Shown: in pieces, positions 24,224-32,892 of the stretch
Layout: each line of letters opens with the position of its first letter
Position numbering within the stretch: position 1 is the stretch's first letter
NCBI GenBank assembly: GCA_937942435.1
Contig: CALDEM010000014.1
Span: 62,001 to 126,000 of the forward strand
Direction of reading: 5' to 3'
From: an uncultured Saprospiraceae bacterium
Lineage (GTDB): Bacteria; Bacteroidota; Bacteroidia; Chitinophagales; Saprospiraceae
DNA: 64,000 nucleotides
The notes under the pieces: generated by a model
Seen by the model: the letters and a program-made list of their open reading frames with translations, nothing else
Database searches by the model: none
What the model was told of the DNA's origin: nothing
Made by a program: the position numbers and the translations under genes

Positions 24224-25108
24224 ATGAGATATACCATATACTTTTTGCTGATATTGGGCCTTGCTTCGTGTCAAGAAAAAAACTCAACAATTAACGAGGC
24301 CCAAAGCTTGGATCTCGACCTAGATAAAGCAGAGGACAATATGCTCGCTTTTATAAAAGTAAGAGGATCATTGGATCCAGAAGAAGAAGTTATCTTTTAT
24401 GCTAATGGAACTATATATGGTTTTGTCGCTGGAGAAAGAGACAAACCACTGATGGGATATGAGATGTATAATATAGGTCGTAGTGTGAAGAAGGGTGATC
24501 ACTCATATGAACTTCTCACTAACGAAGTGTTGCTCTACACTGATCTGAAAACAGGAGAAGTATTAGAACAATTTGATAATCCTTATACTGGAGAATCGGT
24601 AGATGTAACACATGTATGGAATAGTCCTGTCAATCAAAAGCAAGAACTACAAGGCAAGTATGGACCATGGGGAGTTAACCATAACAAGTATGGTGAGGAT
24701 GTCATCTGTATGAATGCTGATATCTTCTTGGCATACCCTTCACCATTGACTATAGCTGAGTATCCAGACAACGCGCAATCGGACTTGTATGAAGCATCTG
24801 AATTATTTCAATTTTTCTTTTCTGAAAAACAACTTAATGACCCAGATGTATCGAGTGTGGATTGTAGTATCTCGTGGACACGACTGGGACCTTGGTTACC
24901 GTGGATGGAGATGGGACAACGAGAAGGGCTATTAGTGTATAATGGCGCTGGATATAAGTTATCAGAAAAGAACTTTGATGATATGCCAAAAGTGCTAAGA
25001 GAATATGTAATGACAAATCAACCTGAGTACCGTCATGCACCAACAGAATTTACCAGTCCTAATGAAACAAGCTGGACTTACTTTAAAAAGTTAAATCCCA
25101 TAAAATAA
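24224..25108 (+). CDS. DUF1838-like lipoprotein, copy 1
   Basis: A 294-residue lipoprotein (signal MRYTIYFLLILGLASC, C16). The ATG at 24224 was preferred to an in-frame TTG at 24218. Residues 40-290 match my memory of the DUF1838 family: FIKVRGSLDPEEEVIFYANGTIYG, a DLKTGEVLEQFDNPYTGE segment, and a tail with SWTRLGPWLPWMEMGQREG and NETSWTYFKK. The function of DUF1838 is unknown; repeated strands suggest a lipocalin-like or beta-sandwich fold. It is close behind the TonB receptor, separated from it by a terminator, and converges with 25111-26181 at a 2-nt gap. Paralogues: 27625-28590 and 28602-29465. Confidence 0.78.
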   Translation: MRYTIYFLLILGLASCQEKNSTINEAQSLDLDLDKAEDNMLAFIKVRGSLDPEEEVIFYANGTIYGFVAGERDKPLMGYEMYNIGRSVKKGDHSYELLTNEVLLYTDLKTGEVLEQFDNPYTGESVDVTHVWNSPVNQKQELQGKYGPWGVNHNKYGEDVICMNADIFLAYPSPLTIAEYPDNAQSDLYEASELFQFFFSEKQLNDPDVSSVDCSISWTRLGPWLPWMEMGQREGLLVYNGAGYKLSEKNFDDMPKVLREYVMTNQPEYRHAPTEFTSPNETSWTYFKKLNPIK

Positions 25109-25110
25109 CA

Positions 25111-26181
25111 TCAAGAGTCTGGCCTCAGCTTTTGTTGAAGCTCTATGTTATTTTCATTTTTCAAATCACATTGGATTCTTATCCAACCGGGATTCATACC
25201 GATCCTGTCTGCGCCATCCGACCCCCAAGAGTATATCAATGTTGGTCCATCGATACTTTCTTCTTGGATGACGATAACGAAGGTGTTGCGTTGCATACCA
25301 TAAGACCATGTGTTTCTCATGGTCAACACCATATGTCTACCGTCATCGTAGTCAAAATCGAACTGACCTCCTTGATCATGCATGTCTACATAATATTTGG
25401 TATTGACAGGGCGACCACCAGGTTCTCTTGGGAAGTCTACCATGCATACAAAGCATCGCGCCTTTTCTAGGATATACCAATCTTCTCTTTGAGACTTTTC
25501 ATTTTTATTTCTAAAACTGAAGCGCTCTTTTGAGATTCTAATTTGAAAGTTAGCAGCAGATGAGGAGTGATCAAGACTACAACTTTGGGATTCTGAAGTA
25601 CCAATGAACTCTTTGCCTTCTCTCTGTAAGATGATATCACAAGACTCGACTAAAAGGAAGTTGGATTTTTTCAAATTATTAATTTTTTCTTCTACATCCT
25701 TTGATCTCCATATGGATTGGGCGTCTTCTATGTTATATCTCTTTACTCTGATACTGGCTATGTCATCTTCAGGTAAGAGTTCGTAGATGTGTTGTTTAGT
25801 GATTTGGTTGGTATCGTTATGCTCATACTCTTCTAAGTACAATAGATACTGGCTGAGAGATTTATTATTCACTCTGGTTACTGTACTATGCACTCGCTTA
25901 TGTTGTCCTTTCTCGATAGAATTTCTGCCTACATCTTTTTCAAAAGAAAGTTGCTCGACATTATCATATTCTCCAGGCCAGATGGTTAACAGATATTCTA
26001 TCTCGCGTTCCATCAGGGTGTACTTTCTTTCTACTACTTCTTGATCTATCGGATTAGCACCAATGCTTGCATAGACCACTTCTTTTGCAACATGGCTTTG
26101 TGTTTCTATTGACTCGTTACAACTTATAAAAAGTGTAAAACAAGAAATCAGAGTAAGACTTTGGCCAAGGACTTTTATCAT
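25111..26181 (-). CDS. CpcT/CpeT-like lipoprotein with extra C-terminal domain
   Basis: A 356-residue lipoprotein (signal ends LFISC, C21). Residues 58-230 carry the CpeT pattern: IEYLLTIWPGEYDNVEQL, QYLLYLEEYEHND, KQHIYELLPEDD, SCDIILQREGKEFIG and a conserved cysteine in SQSCSLD. Residues 231-340 are the second domain also found in 7453-8433 and 48620-49327, with MHDQGGQFDFDYDDG and, later, YSWGSDGADRIGMNPGWIRI. It is divergent from the MFS gene at 26294 with operator 7 between. Exported and membrane-anchored, so it acts in the periplasm or at the outer membrane. A role in binding a tetrapyrrole-like substrate is inferred from the family only. Confidence 0.76.
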   Translation of the reverse strand: MIKVLGQSLTLISCFTLFISCNESIETQSHVAKEVVYASIGANPIDQEVVERKYTLMEREIEYLLTIWPGEYDNVEQLSFEKDVGRNSIEKGQHKRVHSTVTRVNNKSLSQYLLYLEEYEHNDTNQITKQHIYELLPEDDIASIRVKRYNIEDAQSIWRSKDVEEKINNLKKSNFLLVESCDIILQREGKEFIGTSESQSCSLDHSSSAANFQIRISKERFSFRNKNEKSQREDWYILEKARCFVCMVDFPREPGGRPVNTKYYVDMHDQGGQFDFDYDDGRHMVLTMRNTWSYGMQRNTFVIVIQEESIDGPTLIYSWGSDGADRIGMNPGWIRIQCDLKNENNIELQQKLRPDS

Positions 26182-26232
26182 GACTACAAATTTTAAAGAT
26201 TAAAGAAGATAAAGCATGCTTAAGATAATTAA

Positions 26233-26251
26233 TAGTTAATCGAGTTAACTA
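26233..26251. promoter_or_regulatory. Operator palindrome, site 7
   Basis: TAGTTAA, 5 nt, TTAACTA: a perfect 7-bp inverted repeat midway between the divergent CpeT-like gene (start 26181) and the MFS gene (start 26294). TATATTG at 26264-26270 may be the -7 box of the rightward promoter. Confidence 0.68.
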
Positions 26252-26293
26252 AATAATCTACTCTATATTGGACTTACTTCATTTTTATAATCC

Positions 26294-27550
26294 ATGTCTG
26301 GTAAGAAAATAAAGAATTTGCGTTGGTGGATCGTTGCGACAGTATTTATCGCAACCACTATCAACTATATAGATCGACAAGCCTTGTCTGTTGCGGCTCC
26401 AACGATAAGGAAAGACCTCAATCTCTCCAATGAGGAGTATGGTTGGATCGTATCTGCATTTCTTTTGGCCTATGCGATCATGCAGTTTTTGTCTGGTCGA
26501 TTTATAGATAGAGTAGGTACGAAAAGAGGTTTTTCCATTGCCGTTGTTTGGTGGTCCATATCTAATATGCTTCATGCTTTTGCAAAAGGTTTTGGCAGTC
26601 TAGCTTCCTTTAGATTTTTGCTTGGTATCGGAGAAGCTGCTAATTATCCAGCAGCGATGAAGGCCATATCAGAATGGTTTCCTGATAAGGAAAAAACAAA
26701 GGCAGTTGGTATACTCAATATGGGACCCGGCTTGGGAGCCATCATCGCGCCTCCACTGATGGCCTGGTTGATTCTTTCTTTTGGTTGGCAGATGGCATTT
26801 GTTGTCACAGGTTCTTTTGGCTTCTTTTGGCTGATCCTGTGGCAATGGATCTACAAGAGTCCGAGTAAGCACACTATGATTACGGAAGAAGAGAAGGCTA
26901 TTCTTCCGATCTCTAAAGAACAAACAGAAACAAGTAAGTGGTGGACCTACTTCAAGTATAAAGAGACTTGGGCATTGGCATTGTCAAGATTTATCTCTGA
27001 TGGGGCATTCTACTTTTTCATTTTCTGGCTACCTAATTATTTGACTGATGAAAAAGGTTTTGACCTGATGCAGATCGGGATGTTCGCTTGGATACCATTT
27101 TTAGCATCGGATGTGGGAAGTTTTGTAGGAGGTTGGACTGGGACAAAGTTGATCGATAACGGAGCGTCTATTGATCGATCGAGAAAGTTAGTGATGTGGA
27201 TAGGTGCCGTTTTTGTTCTGCCAGTCTTGTTGTGTATCTATATTGATAGTGCAGTTGCTGCGATCGCTTTGATATCGCTAGCACTCTTTAGCACTCAGTT
27301 TAAGCAGTCATCATTATTTACATTGCCTATCGATATATTTCCTGCAAAGGATGCGGCCTCCATATGGGGTATAACTGGATCAGCGGGTAGTTTTGGCGCT
27401 ATGCTATTTACTCCGGTCATCGGTTGGTTAGTAGATAACATCTCGTACAATCCCGTATTTATCATTGTCTCTGTGCTTCACATCATATCAACATTGATCA
27501 TCGTGGTGATGATACCGGAGATCAAAAAAGTGAAGCTTAAGGACAATTAG
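26294..27550 (+). CDS. MFS transporter, anion:cation symporter (ACS) type
   Basis: A 418-residue inner membrane protein with about 12 hydrophobic segments. The start RWWIVATVFIATTINYIDRQALSVAAPTI and the loop FLSGRFIDRVGTKRGF between helices 2 and 3 are typical of the ACS family (hexuronate, glucarate and organic acid symporters). GEAANYPAAMKAISEWFPDKEKTKAVG is the conserved helix 4-5 region. It probably imports an anionic carboxylate with protons. It starts 42 bp after operator 7. It is the first of three MFS genes; the other two are of the monocarboxylate/OFA type. Confidence 0.88.
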   Translation: MSGKKIKNLRWWIVATVFIATTINYIDRQALSVAAPTIRKDLNLSNEEYGWIVSAFLLAYAIMQFLSGRFIDRVGTKRGFSIAVVWWSISNMLHAFAKGFGSLASFRFLLGIGEAANYPAAMKAISEWFPDKEKTKAVGILNMGPGLGAIIAPPLMAWLILSFGWQMAFVVTGSFGFFWLILWQWIYKSPSKHTMITEEEKAILPISKEQTETSKWWTYFKYKETWALALSRFISDGAFYFFIFWLPNYLTDEKGFDLMQIGMFAWIPFLASDVGSFVGGWTGTKLIDNGASIDRSRKLVMWIGAVFVLPVLLCIYIDSAVAAIALISLALFSTQFKQSSLFTLPIDIFPAKDAASIWGITGSAGSFGAMLFTPVIGWLVDNISYNPVFIIVSVLHIISTLIIVVMIPEIKKVKLKDN

Positions 27551-27571
27551 TTAGTTAATCTAATTAACTAA
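27551..27571. promoter_or_regulatory. Operator palindrome, site 8
   Basis: TTAGTTAA, 5 nt, TTAACTAA: a perfect 8-bp inverted repeat starting directly after the MFS stop codon and 53 bp before the DUF1838 gene at 27625. TATCTTG at 27586-27592 is a candidate -7 box, as at sites 6 and 11. Confidence 0.72.
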
Positions 27572-27585
27572 TTCATTCTATTGGT

Positions 27586-27592
27586 TATCTTG
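27586..27592 (+). promoter_or_regulatory. Candidate -7 promoter box
   Basis: TATCTTG, 32 bp before the DUF1838 start at 27625 and 14 bp behind operator 8. The same seven bases occur right behind operators 6 (21365) and 11 (53245). It is similar to but not identical with the Bacteroidota TAnnTTTG consensus. Confidence 0.4.
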
Positions 27593-27624
27593 ATTGGACA
27601 ATTAAGACTTTAAATAATCTAGAT

Positions 27625-28590
27625 ATGAAATACGCAACATTAGGAATATCAGCTCTCGTGATGTTAATCTTTATGAGCTGCTCGTCTAAGGTGACTGGAC
27701 AGATGAGTGCAGGACAGAATGTTATGGGAGCTACTGAGATAACTGTCAAAGGAAAGGATGCTTTTATCATGCTCCAGAAAAACATCTGTGGTACCACAGA
27801 AGAAGGAGTGACAAGATATGGCGTCTGGGAAGGGAGAGCTTATAGCAGAGTGCAAGGAGAAAAAGATCGCCACATATTCAATGTTGTTGGACTCAACACG
27901 CGCCAATGCAATGTCGTAGAAGATGCTGTCAAAGGAAAGGGATTTAAATCTGTATCCAGAGAAATCATGATATATATGGATCCAAAGACGAACGAGATAT
28001 TGGACACATGGATGAACCCTTGGTTAGGGCGTGAAGTAGATGTACTCCATGTTGCCAATGATCCCGTCAACATGAGAGGTATCCTTTATGAAAAAAATGA
28101 TAAAGGAGAATATGCTCGGACAACCACGATAAGAGATCTTGGCGATATCGTAGCTGGTGGAAGCGAGATTCCTTTGTTTTATGAGAACCCGCTCAATGGC
28201 GAATATCAAGGATATGTCGGTGGTGCTTATCATGCTATGGAGATCTTCAATACTTTCTGGGACAAAGATGAAATGATGAATCCTGATGTGAAAACAATCA
28301 CACAATCTACTCTATCTTGGTCTAGAGTTGCACAATGGTTGCCCTGGATGGAAATGGGGTCGAAGCCCGGGCTTATGATTTTCAATACAACTGGATTTTC
28401 AACATTTGATAGAAGTAGAGTTTTTCCCATATTGGAAAAAGTAGTTGCGGAGCGTTTTCCAACTTACTTGGATCCACCTCCTAAAGATGACAATAGAGCC
28501 AATGAAACATCATGGACGGTTTTTCAAAAGCACATGGCAGATAAAGAGAAAATCAATGTAAGAAGTCAAGGTGTCGAAGGACATCATTAG
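27625..28590 (+). CDS. DUF1838-like lipoprotein, copy 2
   Basis: A 321-residue lipoprotein (signal MKYATLGISALVMLIFMSC, C19). It has the DUF1838 pattern: KDAFIMLQKNICGTTEEGVTRYGVWEG, IYMDPKTNEILDTWMNPWLGREVDVLHVANDPVN, then LSWSRVAQWLPWMEMGSKPG and NETSWTVFQKH. It is the longest local member, with an insertion of about 20 residues near 165. No catalytic motif is recognisable. It is under operator 8 and is followed after 11 nt by copy 3, so the two lipoproteins are probably made together and may work as a pair. The function of the family is unknown to me. Confidence 0.78.
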   Translation: MKYATLGISALVMLIFMSCSSKVTGQMSAGQNVMGATEITVKGKDAFIMLQKNICGTTEEGVTRYGVWEGRAYSRVQGEKDRHIFNVVGLNTRQCNVVEDAVKGKGFKSVSREIMIYMDPKTNEILDTWMNPWLGREVDVLHVANDPVNMRGILYEKNDKGEYARTTTIRDLGDIVAGGSEIPLFYENPLNGEYQGYVGGAYHAMEIFNTFWDKDEMMNPDVKTITQSTLSWSRVAQWLPWMEMGSKPGLMIFNTTGFSTFDRSRVFPILEKVVAERFPTYLDPPPKDDNRANETSWTVFQKHMADKEKINVRSQGVEGHH

Positions 28591-28601
28591 AATAGTTAAT
28601 T

Positions 28602-29465
28602 ATGAAATACATTATACTGACATTGTCAGTTGCATATCTGTTTGGTTCATGCACACCTAAGGCTGAAAAAAATAATGAAGCAGGAATACAAACACAATTA
28701 GAAAGACCAAAGAGCTATCAAGCTGCTCCTGAAGCGTTAAGAACGTGGGTAGATGCACGTGCAGGGACTGGAGATCCTGTTCATTGGGTAGCTGATGGAT
28801 ATGTATATGAGTATCCGTCTGGGAAGAAGGCTTTTGGGATGAAGGGTTTTGATAGTAGTACGGTGATATGGCCGGAAGAAGAAGGAGGCTTAGTAACTCA
28901 TCTGACGAGAAAAACATTTGCCTATACCGATTTAGAGACGGGCGAAGTAATAACAGAGTACGAAGGTCAAAAAGTAGAGCCCATCGCCTATCCGTATCAG
29001 ATGATAACCTATCGGTTAGAAGATGGAAAAATATATGGTGATGTAGAGCAAGGTGTAGGAGATAGGATCCAAAAAATCCCCTCAGTGGACGGTATCCCTT
29101 TTAGAAAATTAGGAGATACATACATTTACAATGCACAAGTATATCTAGACTTTCCGCTGCCTGGAGGGAAGCAATATCAAGCATGGGAAAACTATGATTT
29201 TTTCATACATCCTGAGGGTACTGTAGAAGAACCGCATCAGATGACCTGGCAGCGATATGGTCAGATGCCCGCATGGGCTGGAGGAGGTCCTGCTATTATT
29301 CGATTGCATTCTTGGCGGGTGGAAGACACTAATGAATTTGACCCATTGTTACTATCCTGGGCTAAAGCTGAAAAAGAAGGTTGGTTGAAGCCTCCAACAG
29401 ATATGGCAGAAGTAAGAGCGATCCAAAAAGGAGAGCATACGCTCCCAGGTTGGAGCGGGATTTAA
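28602..29465 (+). CDS. DUF1838-like lipoprotein, copy 3
   Basis: A 287-residue lipoprotein (signal MKYIILTLSVAYLFGSC, C17). The core RTWVDARAGTGDPVHWVADGYVYEYPSG and AYTDLETGEVITEYEG matches the other two copies, and the end contains MTWQRYGQMPAWAGGGPAIIRLHSWRVED. It is the most divergent of the three: the tryptophan motif WLPWMEMG of the others is changed to MPAWAGGG. A half operator arm (AATAGTTAA) lies just upstream but has no partner. It is in the operon of copy 2, and 18 nt before the next gene. Confidence 0.74.
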   Translation: MKYIILTLSVAYLFGSCTPKAEKNNEAGIQTQLERPKSYQAAPEALRTWVDARAGTGDPVHWVADGYVYEYPSGKKAFGMKGFDSSTVIWPEEEGGLVTHLTRKTFAYTDLETGEVITEYEGQKVEPIAYPYQMITYRLEDGKIYGDVEQGVGDRIQKIPSVDGIPFRKLGDTYIYNAQVYLDFPLPGGKQYQAWENYDFFIHPEGTVEEPHQMTWQRYGQMPAWAGGGPAIIRLHSWRVEDTNEFDPLLLSWAKAEKEGWLKPPTDMAEVRAIQKGEHTLPGWSGI

Positions 29466-29483
29466 TCAAAAGTCACCTAGCAT

Positions 29484-30896
29484 ATGTCGTTGCTCACCTA
29501 TCTCACTTTACTCTTATCGCTCTTACAGAGCGCTGGAGAAGAGCTTAGGACGAGTGATTATTATCCAATCGCTCATCTCAACGAGTGGAGATACAATGCG
29601 CCAGAAGGATGGCATGAAGGAGATTATATATCTTCTATAGTGGAAGACGAAAACGACTTTGAGCAATTCTATAAAGTCAGCAGCACAATTGAAAAGCAAC
29701 ACCAATCATACTACCAAGCGCTGTGGGATGAGAATCGATCATATCTGCACTATGATGCGACCAAAGCGGCCAAACTGCTTCATGTAAATAGCAACGGGAT
29801 ATATTATGTCGGCGAGCTATTCTCAGGAGATGATAGCTTTGTATTATTTGAAAGCCCGATTCATTGGTTTAGTAAGAAGTGTAAGGTTGGAGATAATTTA
29901 AGGGAGTCAAGAAACTTTACTCGATTTTATAAAGATGGATCTTCTGACCAAGGTTCATTTAGCATCACTCAGACAATATCCAAAAATGAAAGAATTGATG
30001 CCGTTTCAACTTCTTTTCAAGATTGTCTGCGAGTAGAGTTTGACACTTTTTGGCAGTTGTCTAAGACGAGTCAGGCCATTTCTGAAAATGTCTATCATTA
30101 TGCCAGACATGTTGGTGTAGTCAAAGCGGATGCAAGATTTATCATACGCAATAATGGCAAAGAAGTCATCAATCGATTGATACAAACCAAACTTAAAGAC
30201 TTCACATTGACACCACGAGGTAACGAGCAACTATCCGCTACTAGTATAATGGAGTCCGCTCATCATCATGCAGGGGGTAAGTTCTGGAGTAGACCTCAAA
30301 GCTTAAGTTTGACTGGGCATGGATACTTTTATAAAGATGGTAAAACGCACTTCCATGAAAACCACAAGATGTATCGTGTTTTTGAAAATGAAAAAACGGA
30401 CGCGCATCAAGCAAATGGAAAAGTCAGAATAGAATCCTACAGAAGTGGAACACCTATCATAATGTTAACTTTTGATGGGCAAAATACTTATGATCTCAGA
30501 GGCAAACGACCTCAATCAGCCGCAGATAAACAATGGGCATCGAGCTTTGGTTTTGGTGTCATTAGACATGCACTTGATGAAGATTATAGATTAGAAAGAT
30601 TGCCAGATGATAAAGTAGATGGACGTGAAGCCTTTATGATCAAGGTGATAGATCCCAATCAAGGTGAGACAATATTTGGCATAGCACAATCTGATTATAA
30701 GATTGTCAAAGTGGCCTTCCAAACACCACGTGGATGGCATGAGAGAATATATTCTGAATTTTTTACAAAAGAAGGATTGGACTGGCAACAATCAGGTCGT
30801 GTAAGACTTTTCTATAATGGCATAAAATCCAATGAAATCATCTGGACAGACTTTGATGTAAATGAAAGCTTGCCTGATAGTTTATTTAGACTTTAG
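29484..30896 (+). CDS. Exported two-part protein of unknown function, LolA-like C-terminal half
   Basis: A 470-residue protein with an N-terminal signal (MSLLTYLTLLLSLLQSAGEE). Residues 25-225 start YYPIAHLNEWRYNAPEGW, the usual opening of exported proteins annotated only as hypothetical, and contain a CLRVEFDTFWQLSK segment. Residues 245-470 (SIMESAHHHAGGKFW through PDSLFRL) have the long strand pattern with IMLTFDGQNTYDLRG and FGIAQSDYKIVKVAFQTPRG, similar to LolA-like lipoprotein-carrier folds found in Bacteroidota (DUF6503 type). I cannot assign a reaction. It sits 18 nt behind the DUF1838 pair, so an envelope function with them is likely. Binding of a hydrophobic ligand would fit the fold (inference). 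Confidence 0.7.
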   Translation: MSLLTYLTLLLSLLQSAGEELRTSDYYPIAHLNEWRYNAPEGWHEGDYISSIVEDENDFEQFYKVSSTIEKQHQSYYQALWDENRSYLHYDATKAAKLLHVNSNGIYYVGELFSGDDSFVLFESPIHWFSKKCKVGDNLRESRNFTRFYKDGSSDQGSFSITQTISKNERIDAVSTSFQDCLRVEFDTFWQLSKTSQAISENVYHYARHVGVVKADARFIIRNNGKEVINRLIQTKLKDFTLTPRGNEQLSATSIMESAHHHAGGKFWSRPQSLSLTGHGYFYKDGKTHFHENHKMYRVFENEKTDAHQANGKVRIESYRSGTPIIMLTFDGQNTYDLRGKRPQSAADKQWASSFGFGVIRHALDEDYRLERLPDDKVDGREAFMIKVIDPNQGETIFGIAQSDYKIVKVAFQTPRGWHERIYSEFFTKEGLDWQQSGRVRLFYNGIKSNEIIWTDFDVNESLPDSLFRL

Positions 30897-30949
30897 TGCT
30901 TGCCTGTATTGTTTGACCCGGAACAATTTTAATCAATTAAGACTATACA

Positions 30950-31561
30950 ATGAAGAAGACTATTCTTATTTACCTGGTGATTATACTTTGTTCTTGCTCC
31001 ACTAGCAAGACACATCATATATCTTCTGCGGGATTTGATGGCCTTACCGAAGAACAGATATTTAATATAACAGCAGAGCCGAAAGACTTTCCATTAATAC
31101 TGAGACGAACTACGCTGATCGTTCGCGATCTTAAAACATCTCTTAAACTTTATCGGGATGCACTTGGTATGGAAGTGATTTATGATAACATCATCATGAG
31201 ACCGAGAAAAGATGGAAAGGAAGGAGAGCAACAATTGAGATTAGTATTTCTGAAAGCAACACAAGAATATGTGGGTGTATTGGGTCTTTTAGAATATTAC
31301 TACGGCGAAGAGCGTGAGGAAAAGCCAGTGAGGAAAGAAGGCTTTACTGCGCAAAATATAGTCCTCTTGTTCAATAGCCAGAATGTCAAAGAGAAGTTTG
31401 AGAAACTAAAAAATATGAAAGGCATAGAAGTCCTCAAAGAACCTAGTCTAACAGAGTATCCATCCTATGATGGTAAAAGTACGATTAGAGTCTTGACCAG
31501 TACTTTTTATGATCCTGATGGATTCTTGGTAGAGTTCAATGAACTATTAGACAGCTTATAA
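30950..31561 (+). CDS. Exported VOC lipoprotein
   Basis: A 203-residue protein with a lipoprotein signal (MKKTILIYLVIILCSC, C16) in front of one VOC module: LILRRTTLIVRDLKTSLKLYRDALGMEVIYD, LGLLEYYYGEE and, at the end, TSTFYDPDGFLVEFNELLD with the metal-ligand glutamate in VEF. VOC enzymes are normally cytoplasmic, so a lipid-anchored one is notable. Its closest local relatives are 50383-50868 (shared GLLEY segment) and 9457-9891. It follows the LolA-like protein gene by 53 nt and is the fifth exported protein gene in a row, which suggests a cell-surface or periplasmic step of the pathway. Confidence 0.83.
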   Translation: MKKTILIYLVIILCSCSTSKTHHISSAGFDGLTEEQIFNITAEPKDFPLILRRTTLIVRDLKTSLKLYRDALGMEVIYDNIIMRPRKDGKEGEQQLRLVFLKATQEYVGVLGLLEYYYGEEREEKPVRKEGFTAQNIVLLFNSQNVKEKFEKLKNMKGIEVLKEPSLTEYPSYDGKSTIRVLTSTFYDPDGFLVEFNELLDSL

Positions 31562-31662
31562 ACATTATAATTATCAAAAGATCAATATCAAAGAGAGGGA
31601 GCGAAGCACTAACGACTGAACTTAGGCCAGACTTAGAAGTATTCTTTGAGGCTGCTGATAAC

Positions 31663-32883
31663 TTGTACGATGCATCCACCAACCCAGATGGACAGTTTCC
31701 AGTTAATATGGCTGAGAATAATCTGTCTTGGCCTGACTTAAAAGAACGCATAGAGCAAGCTATATCATTTAAAGAGATACCTAAGTGGGTTTCTAATTAT
31801 ACGGGGATGGGAGGAAGTTCGGAATTTTTAGAAGCCGTCTCGTCATTTATGTCTACCCACTTAACAGGATGTACTATTAAGCAAGAGCGCATCTTGACAT
31901 CTGCAGGAGCTACGGCCGTTTTAGAACTGGCCTCTTGGATACTTTGTGATGATGGAGATGCTGTCGGGATCCCTGCACCTTCTTATCCTGTTTATTCTCA
32001 AGACTTTGGAAACAAGTCTGGTCTTGTGCGACACGACATTGTGACCTATGAGGATCTTATAAATAATGATGGTTTTTCTAACCTGACTATAAAACACCTT
32101 AAGAAAGCCAGAACTGCAGTCAAGAAGTCTGGAAAAAAACTGAGACTACTCGTTCTGACAACACCTGATAACCCAACAGGATGTCTATATACCCAAGGGC
32201 AATTAGAAAAGATAAGTGATTGGTGTATAAAGAAGAAGGTTCACCTTTTAGTAAATGAATTATATGGACTCTCTATGATTCATACAAACCATCCTGACAT
32301 AAAGGATGATTATAAAGAAGAGATGGCTTTCACTTCTTTTGCCCAAATAATGAAGAGGAAGAAGAGTGGCTATCTACACATGAGTTATGGTCTGTCCAAA
32401 GACTTGGGCATATCCGGTTTTAGAATGGGTGTCATTCACTCTTTTAATGAATCATTTCTCAAAGCATATGCTAATCTCAATGCACCTCATCTTGTCTCTA
32501 ACTTAACTCAATGGGCTTTGACCGATGTCTTGAGCGATCAAGACTTTATGTCTCACTATATAATAAAGAACCAAGCTCGCTTGACGACTAATTATGCTTT
32601 AGTAATTAAATACTTGAAGAAACTTAGGATTCCATATTTGCCTGCCAGAGGTAGTCTCTTTGTATGGCTGGATTTGTCTGTATATATGAAGAGGAATTCT
32701 AAAAAGGCAGAGCATGAGTTATGGCAAAACGTGTATGATACAACAGGATTGTTGTTAACACCTGGTGAGGGGTTTGGGCATAAGAAGAGAGGGCAGTTTA
32801 GGTTTGTTTATTCGTTTCTTCAGAGGGATGTTTTGGAGGAAGGACTGAAGAGACTTTCTAACTTTGTAAATAATCTCAGTTAA
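31663..32883 (+). CDS. PLP-dependent aminotransferase, ACC-synthase-like (start probably upstream)
   Basis: A 406-residue fold-type I PLP enzyme from the TTG at 31663. AENNLSWPDLKERI, a YTGMGGSSEFLEAVSSFM segment, TTPDNPTGCLY and the PLP lysine in SYGLSKDLGISGFRMGV are the features of class I/II aminotransferases of the ACC-synthase type. The frame is open to 31561, and the upstream codons encode SISKRGSEALTT and DLEVFFEAADN, which match the conserved N-terminus of this group. No ATG, GTG or TTG precedes, so initiation at an ATT/ATC near 31570-31575 is likely. It converges with the ALDH gene. Substrate unknown; it could remove or add amino groups on pathway acids. Confidence 0.82.
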   Translation: MYDASTNPDGQFPVNMAENNLSWPDLKERIEQAISFKEIPKWVSNYTGMGGSSEFLEAVSSFMSTHLTGCTIKQERILTSAGATAVLELASWILCDDGDAVGIPAPSYPVYSQDFGNKSGLVRHDIVTYEDLINNDGFSNLTIKHLKKARTAVKKSGKKLRLLVLTTPDNPTGCLYTQGQLEKISDWCIKKKVHLLVNELYGLSMIHTNHPDIKDDYKEEMAFTSFAQIMKRKKSGYLHMSYGLSKDLGISGFRMGVIHSFNESFLKAYANLNAPHLVSNLTQWALTDVLSDQDFMSHYIIKNQARLTTNYALVIKYLKKLRIPYLPARGSLFVWLDLSVYMKRNSKKAEHELWQNVYDTTGLLLTPGEGFGHKKRGQFRFVYSFLQRDVLEEGLKRLSNFVNNLS

Positions 32884-32892
32884 AAAGAATAA

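Noticed and set aside
21449-25108. Polysaccharide utilisation locus with SusC/SusD
   Set aside because: No SusD-like protein, glycoside hydrolase or sulfatase is present; the gene after the receptor is DUF1838-like.
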